This document shows, in pieces, positions 14,580 through 16,134 of a stretch of 16,134 bases of DNA. Within the stretch, counting starts at the first letter, position 1; each line of letters begins with the position of its first letter. This DNA comes from Candidatus Coatesiibacteriota bacterium. Lineage in GTDB: Bacteria > B130-G9. The stretch covers positions 1 to 16,134 of the forward strand of contig JAFGIT010000367.1 in the NCBI GenBank assembly GCA_016929465.1, given 5' to 3'. The translations under genes and the position numbers were made by a program. The notes under the pieces are model-generated. The model had not been told where the DNA came from. It did not search any database and saw nothing but the letters and a program-made list of their open reading frames with translations.

Positions 14580-15980
14580 TTACTGCAGGACAATCTTCCG
14601 CAGCGCATCCGGATTGTGCTTGAAGAGTGCGCGATAGGCCTGGCGACGGACATAGAGATTGCTGTCGCGGGCTAGCTTGACCAATATCTCATCTGCACCA
14701 TCCACCGATATCTTCCGCAGTTTCATCGCGGCCTCTATTCTTGGTCCTATATCGGTGTCCCTGGCGGCCACAGAGAGCAGCTGAGCCAATTCGTCATTGC
14801 TGAAAATAGCAGTATTCAGGGCCTGGACGCCCTCTTTCCGCACATCCGGGTCGGGATCGGATAGCATGGACTTCACAGTCTTCCTACTCTCTTCGGGACG
14901 GGAATCCCCGAGTGTGAGGATGGCCTGGCTCCTAACGCTTGCGGCGGGGTCGCGAAGGAGCTTCATCAGGACGCCATCGATTAGAGGATCGACCGGCGAG
15001 ACCTCTATGGCAAGTATCTCGAGGAGACTCCCATCTGGTTGAGGGACATGTCCCTCGGGATCATCAACAAGAGCAACCAAAATATCCGCCGCATCCGGTG
15101 AGCTGAACCTGGCTAATGCCCGAACCACCGCGCAACGTAACGTCACATTTTTGGTGCGTGCAAGAGCTTTGAGATGCGGAAGAGCTCTATCCTCGGCAAA
15201 CGAGCCCAGGGCTTCTATGGCAGCTCCTCGAACTTGATAGCTACTGTCCTCCAACATCCCCTCTACGATCCCGAATGTGTCGGGAATTCCGAGGCTTCCG
15301 AGTGCCACAGCGACGGAGCTACGGACACCGACATTCGATTCTGTAGCATGGCTCAATATGCAATCGAGAACCTCGTGACCAAGGTCGATGTCACGCGCTC
15401 CCATCTGGCCCAATGACTTTATCGCCTGTATTCGAACCGTAGCCTCATTATCATCTGTCATTTTGCATAATTTCGAAATGGAGCGATCCAGATCTTGGGA
15501 TCCTATCTCGCCCAATCCGGCCGCGCCAGCGTATCTCAATGGGGCGCTCTCACTGTCACACAACTCAAAGAGCTTCGCCGCAACAAATCTCTTCTCCGTG
15601 CGTATTGCCGCCAGAATAGGGAAGGAATTGTAGTAAGAGTCATCGCTCGCGGCGTTCTGCTCAGCAATCGCAAATAGCGATTTCGCCGCATCATCGGTCG
15701 CGAAAGCCTCGAGGACTTCGATGCACTCATCCTGAAGCCATAAATCGCTCATCGTCGAGATTTTGCCTGGTCTATCAGTTGAATAGACCGTCCGCTTCCC
15801 CTGACTCGCAATTAAATGTGTCTCGAGAATCCCCTCATAATCACCACGGAAGCCCATCTTCCAGACTTCTCCGAACCTGTCGTTCTTGCAGCCAATGACC
15901 AAGATTGCCGATGAGATAATCAAAGCAAGAAGCAAGATTCTAATAACACTATTGGCTCTGATTCCCGGTGGTCTCTGCAT
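14580..15980 (-). CDS. HEAT-repeat lipoprotein
   Basis: A 466-residue exported protein. Residues 12-30 are a signal peptide ending in VIGC, a lipobox whose Cys31 would be lipidated after cleavage. The mature part is an almost continuous series of HEAT/PBS-lyase-type helical repeats from about residue 75 on, recognisable by recurring VR-x-A-x-x-ALG(S) motifs, for example VRIQAIKSLGQMG, VRSSVAVALGSLG, VRGAAIEALGSF, VRSQAILTLGDS and VRRQAYRALFKHN. HEAT solenoids are binding scaffolds, so it probably tethers a partner at the inner or outer membrane; a lyase activity is not expected. ATG 15980 has a strong GGAGGAGA ribosome site. It begins 38 bases after a paralogous gene, giving an operon of at least two. 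Confidence 0.88.
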   Translation of the reverse strand: MQRPPGIRANSVIRILLLALIISSAILVIGCKNDRFGEVWKMGFRGDYEGILETHLIASQGKRTVYSTDRPGKISTMSDLWLQDECIEVLEAFATDDAAKSLFAIAEQNAASDDSYYNSFPILAAIRTEKRFVAAKLFELCDSESAPLRYAGAAGLGEIGSQDLDRSISKLCKMTDDNEATVRIQAIKSLGQMGARDIDLGHEVLDCILSHATESNVGVRSSVAVALGSLGIPDTFGIVEGMLEDSSYQVRGAAIEALGSFAEDRALPHLKALARTKNVTLRCAVVRALARFSSPDAADILVALVDDPEGHVPQPDGSLLEILAIEVSPVDPLIDGVLMKLLRDPAASVRSQAILTLGDSRPEESRKTVKSMLSDPDPDVRKEGVQALNTAIFSNDELAQLLSVAARDTDIGPRIEAAMKLRKISVDGADEILVKLARDSNLYVRRQAYRALFKHNPDALRKIVLQ

Positions 15981-16018
15981 GTTCTCCTCCGATTGATGGC
16001 TTGGTTATTTGCGGCTCG

Positions 16019-16134
16019 CTAGCCCGAGACGATCTGCCTCATCATCTCCGGGTTGTGCTTGAACAAAGCTCTATAGGCTGCCCTGCGGACGATTAACGAA
16101 TCATCCTCGACTAAACCACGAAGAAGATCTTCCA
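16019..16134 (-). CDS. 3' end of a second HEAT-repeat gene (partial paralogue)
   Basis: The minus-strand frame is open from the window edge to the TAG at 16021-16019 and encodes 37 residues. They align without gaps to the last 37 residues of the lipoprotein at 14580-15980 with 20 identities by eye, including VRRxAYRALFKHNP. The gene is therefore a tandem paralogue lying directly upstream in the same operon. Whether it also has a lipobox lies outside the window. Confidence 0.85.
   Translation of the reverse strand, partial: EDLLRGLVEDDSLIVRRAAYRALFKHNPEMMRQIVSG

Overview
The window is bacterial DNA. It carries a bacterial clamp-loader gene (dnaX), an AqpZ-type aquaporin, an N-terminal lipobox on a HEAT-repeat protein, and several Shine-Dalgarno-led genes. 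The lipoprotein, the polyprenol-type surface-glycan genes and the aquaporin suggest a cell with a Gram-negative envelope. The heptanucleotide TTGAACY tract and the fused or uncharacterised proteins are what one meets in large-genome environmental lineages (Desulfobacterota, Planctomycetota and various candidate phyla), but the sequence alone does not fix the phylum. Nothing here looks like phage, and there is no transposase gene.

Left part (1-7512, all + strand) is a surface-glycan region. It has the 3' end of a membrane protein gene, then two large polytopic GT-C-type glycosyltransferase-like proteins (220-1758 and 1792-3474). A small four-cysteine zinc-finger protein (3654-4067) and an ApbE-family FAD:protein FMN transferase (4129-5181) follow. 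A GT2 glycosyltransferase with an unexpected fibronectin-III-like tail (5220-6410) overlaps a GNAT-type acyltransferase (6400-7512) by 11 bases. The truncated first gene and the gene at 220 share the same C-terminal segment, so they are probably tandem paralogues.

Middle (7513-8437) is mostly non-coding: a REP-like hairpin pair, an AT-rich block, a hairpin-rich leader, one small uncharacterised gene with a Walker-A-like motif (7862-8137), and a tract of seven TTGAACY heptamers. That tract supplies the only plausible start codon of a third GT-C-like membrane protein (8438-10018).

Right part (10063-16134): dnaX lies on the minus strand, convergent with the third GT-C gene. aqpZ follows on the plus strand behind a reasonable sigma-70 promoter. 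Next is a WecG/TagA/CpsF glycosyltransferase carrying an extra C-terminal block of four membrane segments that resembles the membrane half of polyprenyl-phosphate sugar phosphotransferases. On the minus strand are a compact DUF4258/YgiT-type toxin-antitoxin pair with an ATGA overlap and a palindrome at its promoter, then a HEAT-repeat lipoprotein and the 3' end of a close paralogue upstream of it.

Working picture (inference): GT-C enzymes, the GT2 enzyme, the GNAT protein and the WecG-type transferase would together build and decorate a lipid-linked surface polysaccharide or glycoprotein glycan. Housekeeping genes and a toxin-antitoxin module are interspersed. The most unusual items are the WecG-plus-membrane-block fusion, the GT2-FnIII fusion, the small P-loop-like gene with its structured leader, the repeat-borne start codon, and a 9-bp inverted repeat straddling the wecG-like promoter.
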